A stretch of 64,000 bases of DNA from Eubacterium callanderi (GCF_900142645.1 NZ_FRBP01000014.1:84037-148036), one strand, 5' to 3'. Shown: positions 1 to 7,727, counted from the stretch's first letter. Notes: generated by a model not told the origin, from the sequence alone. Translations and numbers: made by a program.

Positions 1-2
1 AA

Positions 3-575
3 TTCGAGCTTCATACCATGCTAACAGATTTAAATTTGACTCAGGAGGTTAATTGGGATTGGTTTATCCTGTTGGTCGCCAAAACCGGGATGCGTTTTTC
101 AGAGGCTTTAGCATTGACACCAAAAGACTTTGATTTTGCGCATCAAATGCTCTCTATCAGTAAAACATGGGATTACAAGACCGGAACAGGATTTCAGCCA
201 ACGAAAAATCAATCCTCTGTTCGGAAAATACAAATCGATTGGCAAACGGTTATTCAATTTTCAGAACTGCTAAAAGGTCTGCCCGAAGAAAAGCCAATTT
301 TTATTGACGATGGAAAAAAGGTCTATAATTCAACTGTCAACGGCGTATTAGAAAGACATTGTATAAAATCAAACATACCTGTCATTTCCATTCACGGGCT
401 AAGACACACGCATGCATCGCTATTACTCTTCGCCGGGGTATCCATTGCCAGTGTTGCCAGGCGGCTTGGCCATGCCAGCATGACCACCACACAAAAAACA
501 TACCTTCATATCATTCAAGAACTTGAAAATAAAGATGTCGACCTCGTTATGCGGTCGCTTTCTGCATTAAATTAA
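3..575 (+). CDS. Tyrosine recombinase, C-terminal part (cut by window edge)
   Basis: This is the catalytic half of a tyrosine site-specific recombinase (phage/ICE integrase). The reading frame is open to the left edge, so the gene begins outside the window and the internal ATG at 18 is probably not the true start. The Arg of the first catalytic box is visible in GMRFSEAL, followed by HGLRHTH (the HxxR box) and LGHASMTTTQKTY with the second His and the nucleophilic Tyr, so the visible catalytic part looks intact. It is separate from the integrase at 5818, which suggests that two elements, or an element and a remnant, lie side by side. Family assignment is firm; what it mobilises cannot be told from this window. 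Confidence 0.85.
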   Translation, partial: FELHTMLTDLNLTQEVNWDWFILLVAKTGMRFSEALALTPKDFDFAHQMLSISKTWDYKTGTGFQPTKNQSSVRKIQIDWQTVIQFSELLKGLPEEKPIFIDDGKKVYNSTVNGVLERHCIKSNIPVISIHGLRHTHASLLLFAGVSIASVARRLGHASMTTTQKTYLHIIQELENKDVDLVMRSLSALN

Positions 576-643
576 TAAGATATGTGACGCGCACTGTTGA
601 AGGGTGATAAGGGCGTCGAAGTAATACCGATCGGTACAGTCGG

Positions 644-1375
644 TCAGTTTTCAAAAACCTTAAAATACTCACAAACGTCTCGAAACTGATCCTGTGCCAG
701 CAAACAGGTATCCCTCAAATATCCTTTTTCTTTTTTATACTCACTCAGCCCACGATAATAAAACAATTTGTATTCATCCAGAATAATAAACGGAAGGATT
801 CCGTTTTTCAGGCACTCTTTAAACAGAATCAGCCGCCCGACTCTGCCATTTCCATCCTGGAACGGGTGGATGGTTTCAAACTGCACGTGGAAGTCAATCA
901 AATCATCTAAGTCTTTTTCGGGAATGGCATCATATTTTTCAAGCAACACTTCCAACGCCGCCTGCACTTTATCCGGCGGCGTTGTCTCTGTGATTCCTCC
1001 AATAACGTTGGGATAAATTTTATAGTCACCAGTGGGAAACCCTTCACGCTCGTAGGCGGTGCCGCGCTTTAACAGATAGTGAAGTTTTTTTATGATATCT
1101 TCTGTCAGGGGCTCTTTGGCGAGATCAAGGATATAATCGAAGGCCTCGAAATGGTTGGTTGTCTCGACGATGTCATCAATTTTTACAGGGCTGTCCCCTT
1201 CTGGTAAAATGGTATTTGTTGAGAAAATACTTCGCGTCTGCTCTTCTGAAAGCATGCTTCCCTCAATTCGGTTGGAATTATAGGCCATTTTAATTTGCGT
1301 ATAATGATAGATGCCATCAGATAACTTAGCACTTTTTTCTTTCAGTAATCGATCCAATAAAATACCTGTTTTCAC
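644..1375 (-). CDS. Fic family protein (probable AMPylase)
   Basis: A 243-residue Fic-domain protein. Fic enzymes usually transfer AMP from ATP to a hydroxyl side chain of a target protein. The active-site loop HPFQDGNGRVGR, matching HPFx(D/E)GNGRxxR, lies near residues 169-180, so the enzyme looks catalytically competent. Near the N-terminus SNRIEG matches the inhibitory helix pattern (S/T)xxxE(G/N) of self-inhibited class II Fic proteins, so no separate antitoxin is needed. It lies 30 bp downstream of the triple-XRE regulator on the same strand and is probably co-transcribed with it. The target is unknown. A role in defence or stress is inference from the mobile-element setting. Confidence 0.88.
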   Translation of the reverse strand: MKTGILLDRLLKEKSAKLSDGIYHYTQIKMAYNSNRIEGSMLSEEQTRSIFSTNTILPEGDSPVKIDDIVETTNHFEAFDYILDLAKEPLTEDIIKKLHYLLKRGTAYEREGFPTGDYKIYPNVIGGITETTPPDKVQAALEVLLEKYDAIPEKDLDDLIDFHVQFETIHPFQDGNGRVGRLILFKECLKNGILPFIILDEYKLFYYRGLSEYKKEKGYLRDTCLLAQDQFRDVCEYFKVFEN

Positions 1376-1405
1376 TTTATACTCCCTTTTTTACAAGCAG
1401 TTAAA

Positions 1406-2182
1406 TTAATCTTCATCGCCGGCGGTATGAATATTATACTCTGGAATTCTCAGCAATAGCTTGATACTCTTAATTGCCTCAAGCTGGCCGGCTGGGGTTA
1501 AATCCGAAAAATATCCGAGCATATCTCTTTTATTTTTTTGCAGCTGTTCGTCTTCACTTCTTTGTTTCGGCAAACGGCTTAATCCTGTGGGGTCCATCAA
1601 AACATCCATTGTTGTCTCAAGTGCCAACGCTAATTTTTGAATCTCACGATAAGTAGGCTGCGAAATGTCAAGTTCAAACTTTTGAATAGTTTCCAAAGGT
1701 AATTCCGTCTCTTTAGCAAGTTCTTCTTGTGTTTTTCCGAGAAGCTGACGATTTGAAATAATCTGATCTCCAGTAGTCGGAAAACGCCACGGTTTGCCCG
1801 TCAATTCTTCTGATGTAATTTCCAAAGCATCGGCAATGATATTAGTGGTACTAAGTCCTGGCTCAACAATATCATCTTCGTACATTTGAAGCGCTTCTTC
1901 TGGAATTTCAACTTTTTCAGATAATTTTTGAAGTGTAATTTTATCCTGTGTCCTTATCCGTTTTAACCTTTCACCAAACGTTTCGTCCCCTGTCGCCAGT
2001 TTTTCTAATGGGACATCAAGTGCCTGGGCCACCTTGCTTAACGTGCCCGTATCCACTCTATCACTATCCCTTTTAATAATTGAGTAAAGTGTATTGTATG
2101 AAACGCCAGCTTTTTTAGCTAATTCTTTAAAATTAATTTTCCGTTCTTTGGCAACTTCCCTTATTCGAAAACCAACACCCAT
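1406..2182 (-). CDS. Transcriptional regulator with three XRE helix-turn-helix domains
   Basis: A 258-residue protein built of three successive XRE (Cro/cI) helix-turn-helix modules, roughly residues 1-60, 75-135 and 145-205, with a short C-terminal tail. I set the start at the ATG at 2182 (MGVGFRIREV) because AAAGGCGGG lies just upstream; a longer frame to 2257 has no ribosome site. Three XRE domains in one chain are unusual; most family members have one and dimerise. It precedes the Fic gene and diverges from the mobilization genes. An inverted repeat lies over its own promoter and another lies between the forward promoter and the first mobilization gene, so it plausibly represses both directions. 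This regulatory role is inferred. Confidence 0.85.
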   Translation of the reverse strand: MGVGFRIREVAKERKINFKELAKKAGVSYNTLYSIIKRDSDRVDTGTLSKVAQALDVPLEKLATGDETFGERLKRIRTQDKITLQKLSEKVEIPEEALQMYEDDIVEPGLSTTNIIADALEITSEELTGKPWRFPTTGDQIISNRQLLGKTQEELAKETELPLETIQKFELDISQPTYREIQKLALALETTMDVLMDPTGLSRLPKQRSEDEQLQKNKRDMLGYFSDLTPAGQLEAIKSIKLLLRIPEYNIHTAGDED

Positions 2183-2221
2183 AATGAATACCCGCCTTTC
2201 AAAAATTATATATGCTACCTT

Positions 2222-2259
2222 ATTATAACACTTTTTCATTCTTAAGTGCAATCGCACTT
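2222..2259 (-). promoter_or_regulatory. Reverse promoter and operator of the XRE-Fic unit
   Basis: On the reverse strand a perfect TATAAT lies at 2227-2222. The region where the -35 should be is occupied by an inverted repeat AAGTGC-N4-GCACTT at 2244-2259. A TTGCAC with 18-bp spacing is the best -35. An operator placed over the -35 box would suit autorepression by the divergent XRE regulator. Confidence 0.55.
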
Positions 2260-2280
2260 TTTAAGAATTTTAAAAATAGT

Positions 2281-2352
2281 TTGACATCAATGCGATAAGA
2301 TAATATAATTCATTTAAAGGTAGCAATGCACATTATTTATTTTAAGTGCATT
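2281..2352 (+). promoter_or_regulatory. Consensus promoter and operator of the mobilization genes
   Basis: TTGACA at 2281-2286, a 17-bp spacer and TATAAT at 2304-2309 make a perfect sigma-A promoter for the forward genes. Downstream, AATGCAC (2325-2331) and GTGCATT (2346-2352) form a perfect inverted repeat. It shares the GTGCA core with the operator on the other side (2244-2259). Such a strong promoter with matching operators suggests tight repression by the XRE protein. Confidence 0.7.
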
Positions 2353-2387
2353 ACGACCTCTTTAAAAATCGAAAGGAGGTGAAATCC

Positions 2388-2729
2388 ATGACCAAACCCA
2401 AATCCACATCTGACCGCCTCGCCAAAGTCGATCAAACCATCGAACGCAATAAAGAGGAACGGAAGCGCTTACTTCAAAAACTGAAGGAAGAAGAAAGCAA
2501 AGCCCGGACCCACCGGCTCATCGAATATGGGGCCATTGTCCAGAGCTGCTTTGGCTGGCAGGACCTTGCACTTGATCCGGTTGACTTTCAGTCGGCCATT
2601 CAGTCTGTCAAAAATTTTCTGGATGTGACCGGCACAGCTTATGACGTGGAAGCCGGGCAGCTTTCTTATTCGAAAGACTTGCTCTCCCAGTTTGCTGCGT
2701 CACTGCCAGATACCAACGCTGTCTGGTAG
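2388..2729 (+). CDS. DUF3847-like mobilization accessory protein
   Basis: A 113-residue basic protein with a charged N-terminal coiled-coil stretch (about residues 10-40) and a compact C-terminal part. It resembles the DUF3847/TraD-like small proteins that sit just before MobA/MobL relaxases in Gram-positive mobilizable elements, which are thought to act with the relaxosome. The ATG at 2388 was chosen because AAGGAGGTG lies at ideal spacing; the upstream ATG at 2346 has none. It is the first gene after the consensus promoter and precedes the oriT and relaxase. The family call rests on composition and context. Confidence 0.6.
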   Translation: MTKPKSTSDRLAKVDQTIERNKEERKRLLQKLKEEESKARTHRLIEYGAIVQSCFGWQDLALDPVDFQSAIQSVKNFLDVTGTAYDVEAGQLSYSKDLLSQFAASLPDTNAVW

Positions 2730-2779
2730 GGTGTCATTTTTTCTTTTGTACCCACAAACGACGCGCGCGACTTCCTTAT

Positions 2780-2840
2780 AATAAGGCACTACTCCCCGTG
2801 CCTTATTCCCGAAGGGCGCACTTACGCGCCACCTGCGGTG
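2780..2840 (-). other. Candidate oriT of MOBQ (RSF1010-like) type
   Basis: The reverse strand carries TAAGTGCGCCCT at 2824-2813, identical to the nick-region core of RSF1010/R64-type origins of transfer. On that strand it is preceded by a small hairpin CACC-GCA-GGTG (2840-2830), as in known MOBQ origins. On the other side is a perfect 10-bp inverted repeat AATAAGGCAC/GTGCCTTATT (2780-2789 and 2798-2807). A further AT-rich hairpin lies at 2873-2893. The relaxase gene begins at 2950. The nick position itself is inferred. Confidence 0.8.
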
Positions 2841-2949
2841 TCGCTCCGTGCGCTCTGCGAGGCTTGAATATGAAAAATCACGTTGTGATTTTTCTTTATG
2901 GCAGTTACCGCTTTTATGGTTACAAAGAAAAAAGAAAGGAGGTCTGCTT

Positions 2950-4176
2950 TTGGCAATCTACCATCTCAGTTGTTCGATTGTCCAGAGTTCCAAGGGACAA
3001 TCGGCAGTTCAGAAGGCTGCTTACTGTTCGGGTGAGCGGCTACAGGCTGTTAAAACTGGACGGTCTTATGATTATTCTAAAAGAAAGGATGTGGTTTTTT
3101 CGGAGATCTTACTCTGCAAAAATGCCCCGGGCTTTTTTGCAGACCGCACAACACTTTGGAACAGCGTGGAACTTTTTGAACAGTCTCTGCCTTCCAGAGA
3201 AAATGCTCGGCTGGCCCGGCATTTTGATATTGCTTTACCCAAAGAATTGAACCGATCCGCTCAAATTTTTCTGTCGCGTAAATACCTCCAGGAAAATTTT
3301 ATATCCAAAGGGATGATTGTTGACTGGTCTCTCCACGACAAAGGTGACGGCAACCCGCATCTTCATTGTATGGTGACATTACGGGAGCTGACGCCGTCCG
3401 GCGAGTGGAAACGTCACAAAAGCCGCAGTCAATATCTTTGCCGCAATCCGGTTACCGGTGATGAACTCTACCTTTTTCCGGATATTTTAAAGGACTATCC
3501 AGCCTATGAGAAGGTCTACCGATTTAAGAATTCATTGGATGAAAAAATAAAAATGACAAAAACGGAGGCCTCGGCTTATCCGGATTTGATTTTATGCAGT
3601 AAGACAGCCGTTAAAAACAAGGTTCCAATCAATGACTGGGACGATGTTGAAACATTAAAGGCCTGGCGTAAAGCCTGGGCCAATCTTGCAAACCAGGTAT
3701 TGATCGAAAATGGATTTTTGGCTGCGGCGACTTTGGATGAACGCACCCTCGAAGCCCAGTCCATCATCCGCATTCCCCAGATTCACGTCGGGGTTTCAGG
3801 ACAGGACATGACCAATAAGGGACTTTATTCGGAACGCTTTATTCAAAATGAAGGCATTAAGACGGATAATGTCCGGCTCAAAGCGCTCGATCAAACACTT
3901 GCCTTGCTGGAACTTGAAAAGAAAAAACTTTTGGATACGGCTATTTTAACACCAATATCCCCCAATACAAATAGAAATGAGGAAAACAATGAACCCAAAT
4001 TTACCGATTCAAGAACTCAGACAGCGCTGTCAGATGCTGATGGATTTGAATACCTTCTTAGAGAACGACAACGCCGAGCTGACGGACGAAAGAGCGATTT
4101 TAATGCACTCACTCAGCGATTCGCTGGAACTGCTCGCGAAATTGAAAGAACACTTAAAAAAAACCGCGAGCGGTAA
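2950..4176 (+). CDS. mobA: MobA/MobL family relaxase (MOBQ)
   Basis: A relaxase of 408 residues that should nick the adjacent oriT and pilot the strand during mobilization. I place the start at the TTG at 2950 (reads AIYHLSCSIV after Met), because AAAGGAGG ends seven bases before it. An early QKAAYCSGERL segment and the metal-binding GNPHLHCMV with His137 and His139 (HUH-type third motif) identify the MobA/MobL family. The usual primase extension is absent, so the protein is a nicking-closing relaxase only and would rely on another element's conjugation machinery. The C-terminal 60 codons overlap the next gene in another frame. Confidence 0.88.
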   Translation: MAIYHLSCSIVQSSKGQSAVQKAAYCSGERLQAVKTGRSYDYSKRKDVVFSEILLCKNAPGFFADRTTLWNSVELFEQSLPSRENARLARHFDIALPKELNRSAQIFLSRKYLQENFISKGMIVDWSLHDKGDGNPHLHCMVTLRELTPSGEWKRHKSRSQYLCRNPVTGDELYLFPDILKDYPAYEKVYRFKNSLDEKIKMTKTEASAYPDLILCSKTAVKNKVPINDWDDVETLKAWRKAWANLANQVLIENGFLAAATLDERTLEAQSIIRIPQIHVGVSGQDMTNKGLYSERFIQNEGIKTDNVRLKALDQTLALLELEKKKLLDTAILTPISPNTNRNEENNEPKFTDSRTQTALSDADGFEYLLRERQRRADGRKSDFNALTQRFAGTAREIERTLKKNRER

Positions 4177-4348
4177 GCCGGAGATGGAGCGCCTGATCGA
4201 ACAGACTGGTAACCATCTGGCAAAAACAGCCAAAATGCTTAAGGATTTTAAAATTTCTCAGGAAAAGCGTGACGCAAGGCCGCATTCTATGGAAGCACCG
4301 CCCAGCCAGCCGTCTAAAAAGAAAAGGAGCCGTGGTATGGAACGATGA
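3989..4348 (+). CDS. Small coiled-coil protein overlapping the relaxase gene
   Basis: A 119-residue protein of unknown function. It begins at the ATG at 3989 (MNPNLPIQEL), preceded by GAGGAAAAC, inside the relaxase gene and in another frame. The overlap is 188 bp. It continues 170 bp past the relaxase stop and ends four bases before the ATPase start. That tight arrangement, and a predicted helical coiled coil over roughly residues 5-95, argue that it is real and not a shadow. The C-terminus is a basic, Lys/Arg/Pro-rich tail that could bind DNA. A relaxosome or replication accessory role is a guess from position. Confidence 0.6.
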   Translation: MNPNLPIQELRQRCQMLMDLNTFLENDNAELTDERAILMHSLSDSLELLAKLKEHLKKTASGKPEMERLIEQTGNHLAKTAKMLKDFKISQEKRDARPHSMEAPPSQPSKKKRSRGMER

Positions 4349-4351
4349 GGT

Positions 4352-5407
4352 ATGCAGAAGAAAAACAAGAAAAAAGAAGCGGCAGCTGCTGATCCACAAA
4401 CTGCCACTTCCCATAACAACAACACCATTATAAAGGATAGCCCTCCAAAAATCAAGGAGTGGCGGTCCGATACGCTGGACGCCTCCAATTTTGAGCGTCC
4501 CGCCTATCTCATTGATCATCTGCTCTTTGACGGCGTCACACTTTTAGTCGGCGGCCCAAAGGTAGGTAAAAGTATTCTGGTGGAACAGATGGCCCACGCC
4601 ATCGCCACCGGAACCCCTTTGTGGGGCAATTCCGTAAAAACAGGCACTGTACTTTATCTGAACATGGAATCCGACCCTTCAAACGCCAAAAATCGCCGCA
4701 GTGCCATGGGACTGGACGCCACAGAAAAACTCTATTATGTCTTTGAAAAAGCCTTGAATTTGACCAATCTGGATGCTTATTTAGGACAGTTCAAAGAGAA
4801 GCATCCTGATCTGATACTTGTCATCATTGACACCCTTCACCGCATCCGCGGCATCCACAGCACGACACAGGAATATTCCTATGCTCAGGCTGTCAGCGAC
4901 ATTGATGTACTTCAGAACATCGCCTTAAAACAGGACTTATCCTTTATCGCAGTCCACCATCCCGCTAAAAATTCCAATGATCCTCTGGGTTCTCAGGGAA
5001 TTTTCGGAACAGTCAGCAGTAAATTGACGCTGACACGCCCGGAAGAATCGGCTTTTGGGCAGCTGACAGTTATCCCACGGTTTCACCCGGAGTGGACCTT
5101 ACCGCTTAAATTTGTCCAAAATCCTTTAATGTGGGTTATAGATAAAGAAAACGGCGGTAATGAAAACCTGCCTGTCTTTGTGAGCTATATCTTAAAATTT
5201 CTGGCAGAATGTGAAGCCCACCAATTTGAAGGCACCTGCAATGCCCTTTGGCTCAAGGCCAATCTGGCAAATCTTTGTAAGAATCCTCAGACCCTCAGCC
5301 GTTCCCTCAATGATTATATGGCTGTCTTCCAGGAGAACAATGTGACCATTAAAAAGGGCCGCAGCAATGGCCGCCGGATCATCTGCCTGAAATGGCATGA
5401 TTTTTAA
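4352..5407 (+). CDS. RepA-like RecA-fold ATPase (plasmid-type helicase)
   Basis: A 351-residue AAA/RecA-fold ATPase of the RepA hexameric helicase type found in plasmids and integrative elements. Walker A is GGPKVGKS near residues 67-75, Walker B is LVIIDT near 156, and AVHHPAKN further on fits the sensor region of this family. The N-terminus is Lys- and Ala-rich and probably disordered. It starts four bases after the preceding stop with no convincing Shine-Dalgarno of its own, suggesting translational coupling. Together with the iteron-like boxes just downstream it suggests that the element can replicate autonomously after excision, which is an inference. Confidence 0.8.
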   Translation: MQKKNKKKEAAAADPQTATSHNNNTIIKDSPPKIKEWRSDTLDASNFERPAYLIDHLLFDGVTLLVGGPKVGKSILVEQMAHAIATGTPLWGNSVKTGTVLYLNMESDPSNAKNRRSAMGLDATEKLYYVFEKALNLTNLDAYLGQFKEKHPDLILVIIDTLHRIRGIHSTTQEYSYAQAVSDIDVLQNIALKQDLSFIAVHHPAKNSNDPLGSQGIFGTVSSKLTLTRPEESAFGQLTVIPRFHPEWTLPLKFVQNPLMWVIDKENGGNENLPVFVSYILKFLAECEAHQFEGTCNALWLKANLANLCKNPQTLSRSLNDYMAVFQENNVTIKKGRSNGRRIICLKWHDF

Positions 5408-5412
5408 TTCCT

Positions 5413-5515
5413 TTGTAACCCTAAAAAACTGTTCCTTGCGACCCTGATTCCCTTCTAACCATGATAAACAGGCAATTTTGGCAGAGTCGAATACAGGGTC
5501 GCAACAGGGTCACAA
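5413..5515 (+). repeat. Four iteron-like boxes in two inverted pairs
   Basis: Four 11-bp boxes follow the pattern TTGYRACCCTR. Two face forward (TTGTAACCCTA at 5413-5423, TTGCGACCCTG at 5436-5446). Two face backward (CAGGGTCGCAA at 5494-5504, CAGGGTCACAA at 5505-5515) and are directly abutting, one helical turn apart. The boxes lie between the helicase-like gene and the excisionase. They could be origin iterons or binding sites for the excisionase or another control protein. Confidence 0.65.
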
Positions 5516-5556
5516 AACTAAAATTTAACCAAACATTTAAGAAAGGATTTAATACT

Positions 5557-5766
5557 ATGAAAGAAAAGTCCCCCTCTGTATGGGACATCATTACCCCAAT
5601 GGAAGCCGCCGAGCTGCTGCATATGAGCCGGAATTCCATCTATAAACTTATTCACTCGGACAATACTTTTCCTGCTGTTCAGGCGGGAAATAAGTGGCTG
5701 ATCTACAAAGCCAAGATTCCCGATTGGTTTGAACAGAAAATGGCTTGCAAACAGCGGCATGTATAA
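5557..5766 (+). CDS. xis: Excisionase-type helix-turn-helix protein
   Basis: A 69-residue DNA-binding protein with the MerR-like winged helix of excisionases: ITPMEAAELLHMSRNSIYKLI near residues 12-32, then a wing. The ATG at 5557 is preceded by AAGAAAGGA, whereas the frame further upstream lacks a ribosome site. It lies 51 bp before the integrase gene, the usual xis-int arrangement, and should bias the integrase towards excision. It may also read the inverted boxes upstream. Confidence 0.8.
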   Translation: MKEKSPSVWDIITPMEAAELLHMSRNSIYKLIHSDNTFPAVQAGNKWLIYKAKIPDWFEQKMACKQRHV

Positions 5767-5817
5767 CCTATAATGAATTTATCAATAAGGCATGGTTGGA
5801 AAGGTTAAAAACAAACC

Positions 5818-7044
5818 ATGAAAGCACAATATCCCTATCGTACCAAGAATGGAAAAAAGTATTATTACTGGACCTACAAAGATGTTTTTGACAAAACACG
5901 CGAAGAAAGCAGCCCTACCGTTTCCGGTCTGGAAGAAAAAATTAAAAAGCGCCAGCAGCTGCTGGCATTGGGCGTCAACAGTCCAGATTCAACCTTTGAA
6001 GATTATTTGTATCAATTCTTGACCACCGTCCATTTTCTGAAATTAAAGCCCCGCTCCAAAGAGCGCTACCTCTGCACCTTTAATAAAAAGCTTAAGGGAA
6101 CGCCTCTGGGGCAGATGAAAATGAAACAGCTCACCGTCGATGCGATTCAAACCTTTTATAATCAGCTGTTTGACGTCAAACAATCTTCGAGCCAAGTCAA
6201 GGACATCCATAAAATCATCAGTCCGTGTCTGCGTTACGCCTATAAAAAAGGCGATCTTCTCAGAGATTTTCAGGGAATGCTGGTCATTCCTCTAGATTCC
6301 CCTGAAAAACGTCAGGCACAGATCGCCAAGAATTCAGTAAAGCCTTTAACCCGCGAAGAACATATTCGTTTTGTGAACGGCATTCGCGGCCACGAATATG
6401 AGGCATTATTCCGAACTGCCATTGATACCGGCGCGCGGCAAGGCGAGCTTTTTGCCCTGACCTGGAACGATATTAATTTCGACACCCAGACCATCATGAT
6501 CAACAAAAGCTACAGCTACACTAAGGGCGACACCGATACCTACACGGCTCAGACAGGTCCTACCAAATGCAATGAAATCCGGCGCAATAAACTGCCGGTG
6601 GTTCTGGTCAATATTCTAAAAGAACACAAAATCAAGCAAAAGCGTGAATTGACGGAATATGGTGTGATTCAAACCGACGAAACCCTTGTCTTTTCTACCT
6701 GTATCGGGACACACCTGGATGCTTCCAACGTCTATAAAAAGCTGAAACAGGTCTACCTCGACCTTGGAATCAATGAAGAAGGCAGCGCATATAATAAAAA
6801 TTTTCATGATCTGCGGCATACTTATGCGACACGAAATTTTGAGGAAGGCGTTGAACCGCTGGTTATTTCAAAATTGCTGGGCCATGCAGATTTCAACACG
6901 ACATTAAAAACCTACATCCATGTGCTCAACAGTCTTCGCGATGCCACCGCAGGCTTGACCGATTCTTTTTATGACGAAATGGATTTTTCTGAGAATACCA
7001 CACCGGGTGGCAATATTATTCCGATCAACAAAAGCATCGGCTGA
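5818..7044 (+). CDS. int: Tyrosine integrase of the mobilizable element
   Basis: A full-length 408-residue tyrosine recombinase of the Tn916/phage type that would integrate and excise the element. It has an N-terminal arm-binding region, a SAM-like core-binding domain (about residues 60-165) and a catalytic domain. Catalytic residues are visible: Arg207 in GARQGEL, His330 and Arg333 in HDLRHTY, His near 356 in LGHADF, and the Tyr in KTYIHV near 366. The gene ends 182 bp from tRNA-Val, a classic integrase target. A 14-bp piece of that tRNA gene recurs just after the stop codon. GGAAAGG precedes the start. Confidence 0.92.
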   Translation: MKAQYPYRTKNGKKYYYWTYKDVFDKTREESSPTVSGLEEKIKKRQQLLALGVNSPDSTFEDYLYQFLTTVHFLKLKPRSKERYLCTFNKKLKGTPLGQMKMKQLTVDAIQTFYNQLFDVKQSSSQVKDIHKIISPCLRYAYKKGDLLRDFQGMLVIPLDSPEKRQAQIAKNSVKPLTREEHIRFVNGIRGHEYEALFRTAIDTGARQGELFALTWNDINFDTQTIMINKSYSYTKGDTDTYTAQTGPTKCNEIRRNKLPVVLVNILKEHKIKQKRELTEYGVIQTDETLVFSTCIGTHLDASNVYKKLKQVYLDLGINEEGSAYNKNFHDLRHTYATRNFEEGVEPLVISKLLGHADFNTTLKTYIHVLNSLRDATAGLTDSFYDEMDFSENTTPGGNIIPINKSIG

Positions 7045-7062
7045 ATATTGCTAAAGCTCATA

Positions 7063-7076
7063 TGAACCAACGACCT
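7063..7076 (+). other. Candidate attachment-site repeat matching tRNA-Val
   Basis: The 14 bases TGAACCAACGACCT are identical to positions 7246-7259 in the T-arm side of the tRNA-Val gene, in the same orientation, and lie just after the integrase stop. Integrases of this type recombine within tRNA 3' halves, so this may be an attachment core or the scar of an earlier insertion. The partner site on the left was not found in the window. Confidence 0.4.
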
Positions 7077-7186
7077 TAAAAACGGCCTTTTCTCTAGCAT
7101 TATAAGAAAGGGCCGTAAAGGTCTGAATCTGGCCAAATCCCCATTTTAAGCGAATCCGGGAAAGCCTCGGGAAAGAATTTTTTGCA

Positions 7187-7212
7187 TAAAAAAACACAGG
7201 CCGCAGCCTGCG
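7187..7212 (-). terminator. Intrinsic terminator of tRNA-Val
   Basis: On the reverse strand, stem CAGGC-TGCG-GCCTG is followed by seven T residues, directly downstream of the tRNA 3' end. Confidence 0.7.
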
Positions 7213-7226
7213 TAAATACTCATAAA

Positions 7227-7303
7227 TGGTGATCCCGATTGGGCTTGAACCAACGACCTCTACCATGTCAAGGTAGCGCTCTTCCAGCTGAGCTACGGGA
7301 TCA
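7227..7303 (-). tRNA. tRNA-Val (anticodon GAC)
   Basis: The reverse strand folds into a complete cloverleaf of 77 bases with an encoded 3' CCA. The acceptor stem TGATCCC pairs with GGGATCA, the anticodon loop TTGACAT gives GAC (valine), and GGTTCAAGC is the T-loop. It is the probable insertion target of the neighbouring integrase; it appears intact. Confidence 0.93.
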
Positions 7304-7358
7304 CTTTTTGAATGCTTGTCTATTATAACGAATTCCCAGCGGTTTGTAAAGTCTTTTT

Positions 7359-7727
7359 TTACTCTGCCTCGGAATTTTCCTGCGGGGTTGGTATTTCCGG
7401 GGATTCGGGAGTGGGGTCGGCGGGCGTTTCCGGGGCAGGCGCCGGAGCTGGGGTGACGGTGGTTTCCTCGGGTTCGGGGGTATCGGCAGGTTCTGGAATG
7501 GCGGCGGGGGCGGGCGCTTCCGGGGCACTCGCGGCCTGGGGGGTGGCTGACGCGGCGGCGGGCTCTGCCGCTGGGGTTGGGGCGGGGTCGGTCGTCCAGA
7601 CGCCGGTCTGGGCGGTGAAGGTGACTTCGGCGGTCAGGGTATCCCAGGCGCCGTAGGCAGGCTGAACCAGGCTGAAGAAAATCAGCCATGCGATCAAGCT
7701 GTTTATGATTTTCCATTTTCTGGTCAT
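7359..7727 (-). CDS. Secreted Pro/Ala/Glu-rich protein of the SipW locus
   Basis: A 122-residue exported protein of unknown function. A hydrophobic signal sequence at residues 5-25 (IINSLIAWLIFFSLVQPAYG) ends in a good signal peptidase site, AYG|AW. After a short segment the remainder (from about residue 35) is a low-complexity stretch of Pro, Ala, Thr and Glu, as in cell-wall spanning or linker regions. The ATG at 7727 is preceded by GGGTGG; a GTG four codons upstream is possible. It is the third gene after the TasA-like protein and the SipW-like peptidase. GC content is much higher than in the TasA-like gene. It may anchor or nucleate the exported fibre, which is inference. Confidence 0.6.
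   Translation of the reverse strand: MTRKWKIINSLIAWLIFFSLVQPAYGAWDTLTAEVTFTAQTGVWTTDPAPTPAAEPAAASATPQAASAPEAPAPAAIPEPADTPEPEETTVTPAPAPAPETPADPTPESPEIPTPQENSEAE

Noticed and set aside
7312..7656. Gly/Ala/Ser-rich forward frame of 114 codons
   Set aside because: It is the complement of the Pro/Ala-rich secreted protein; low-complexity composition is a reflection of that gene.
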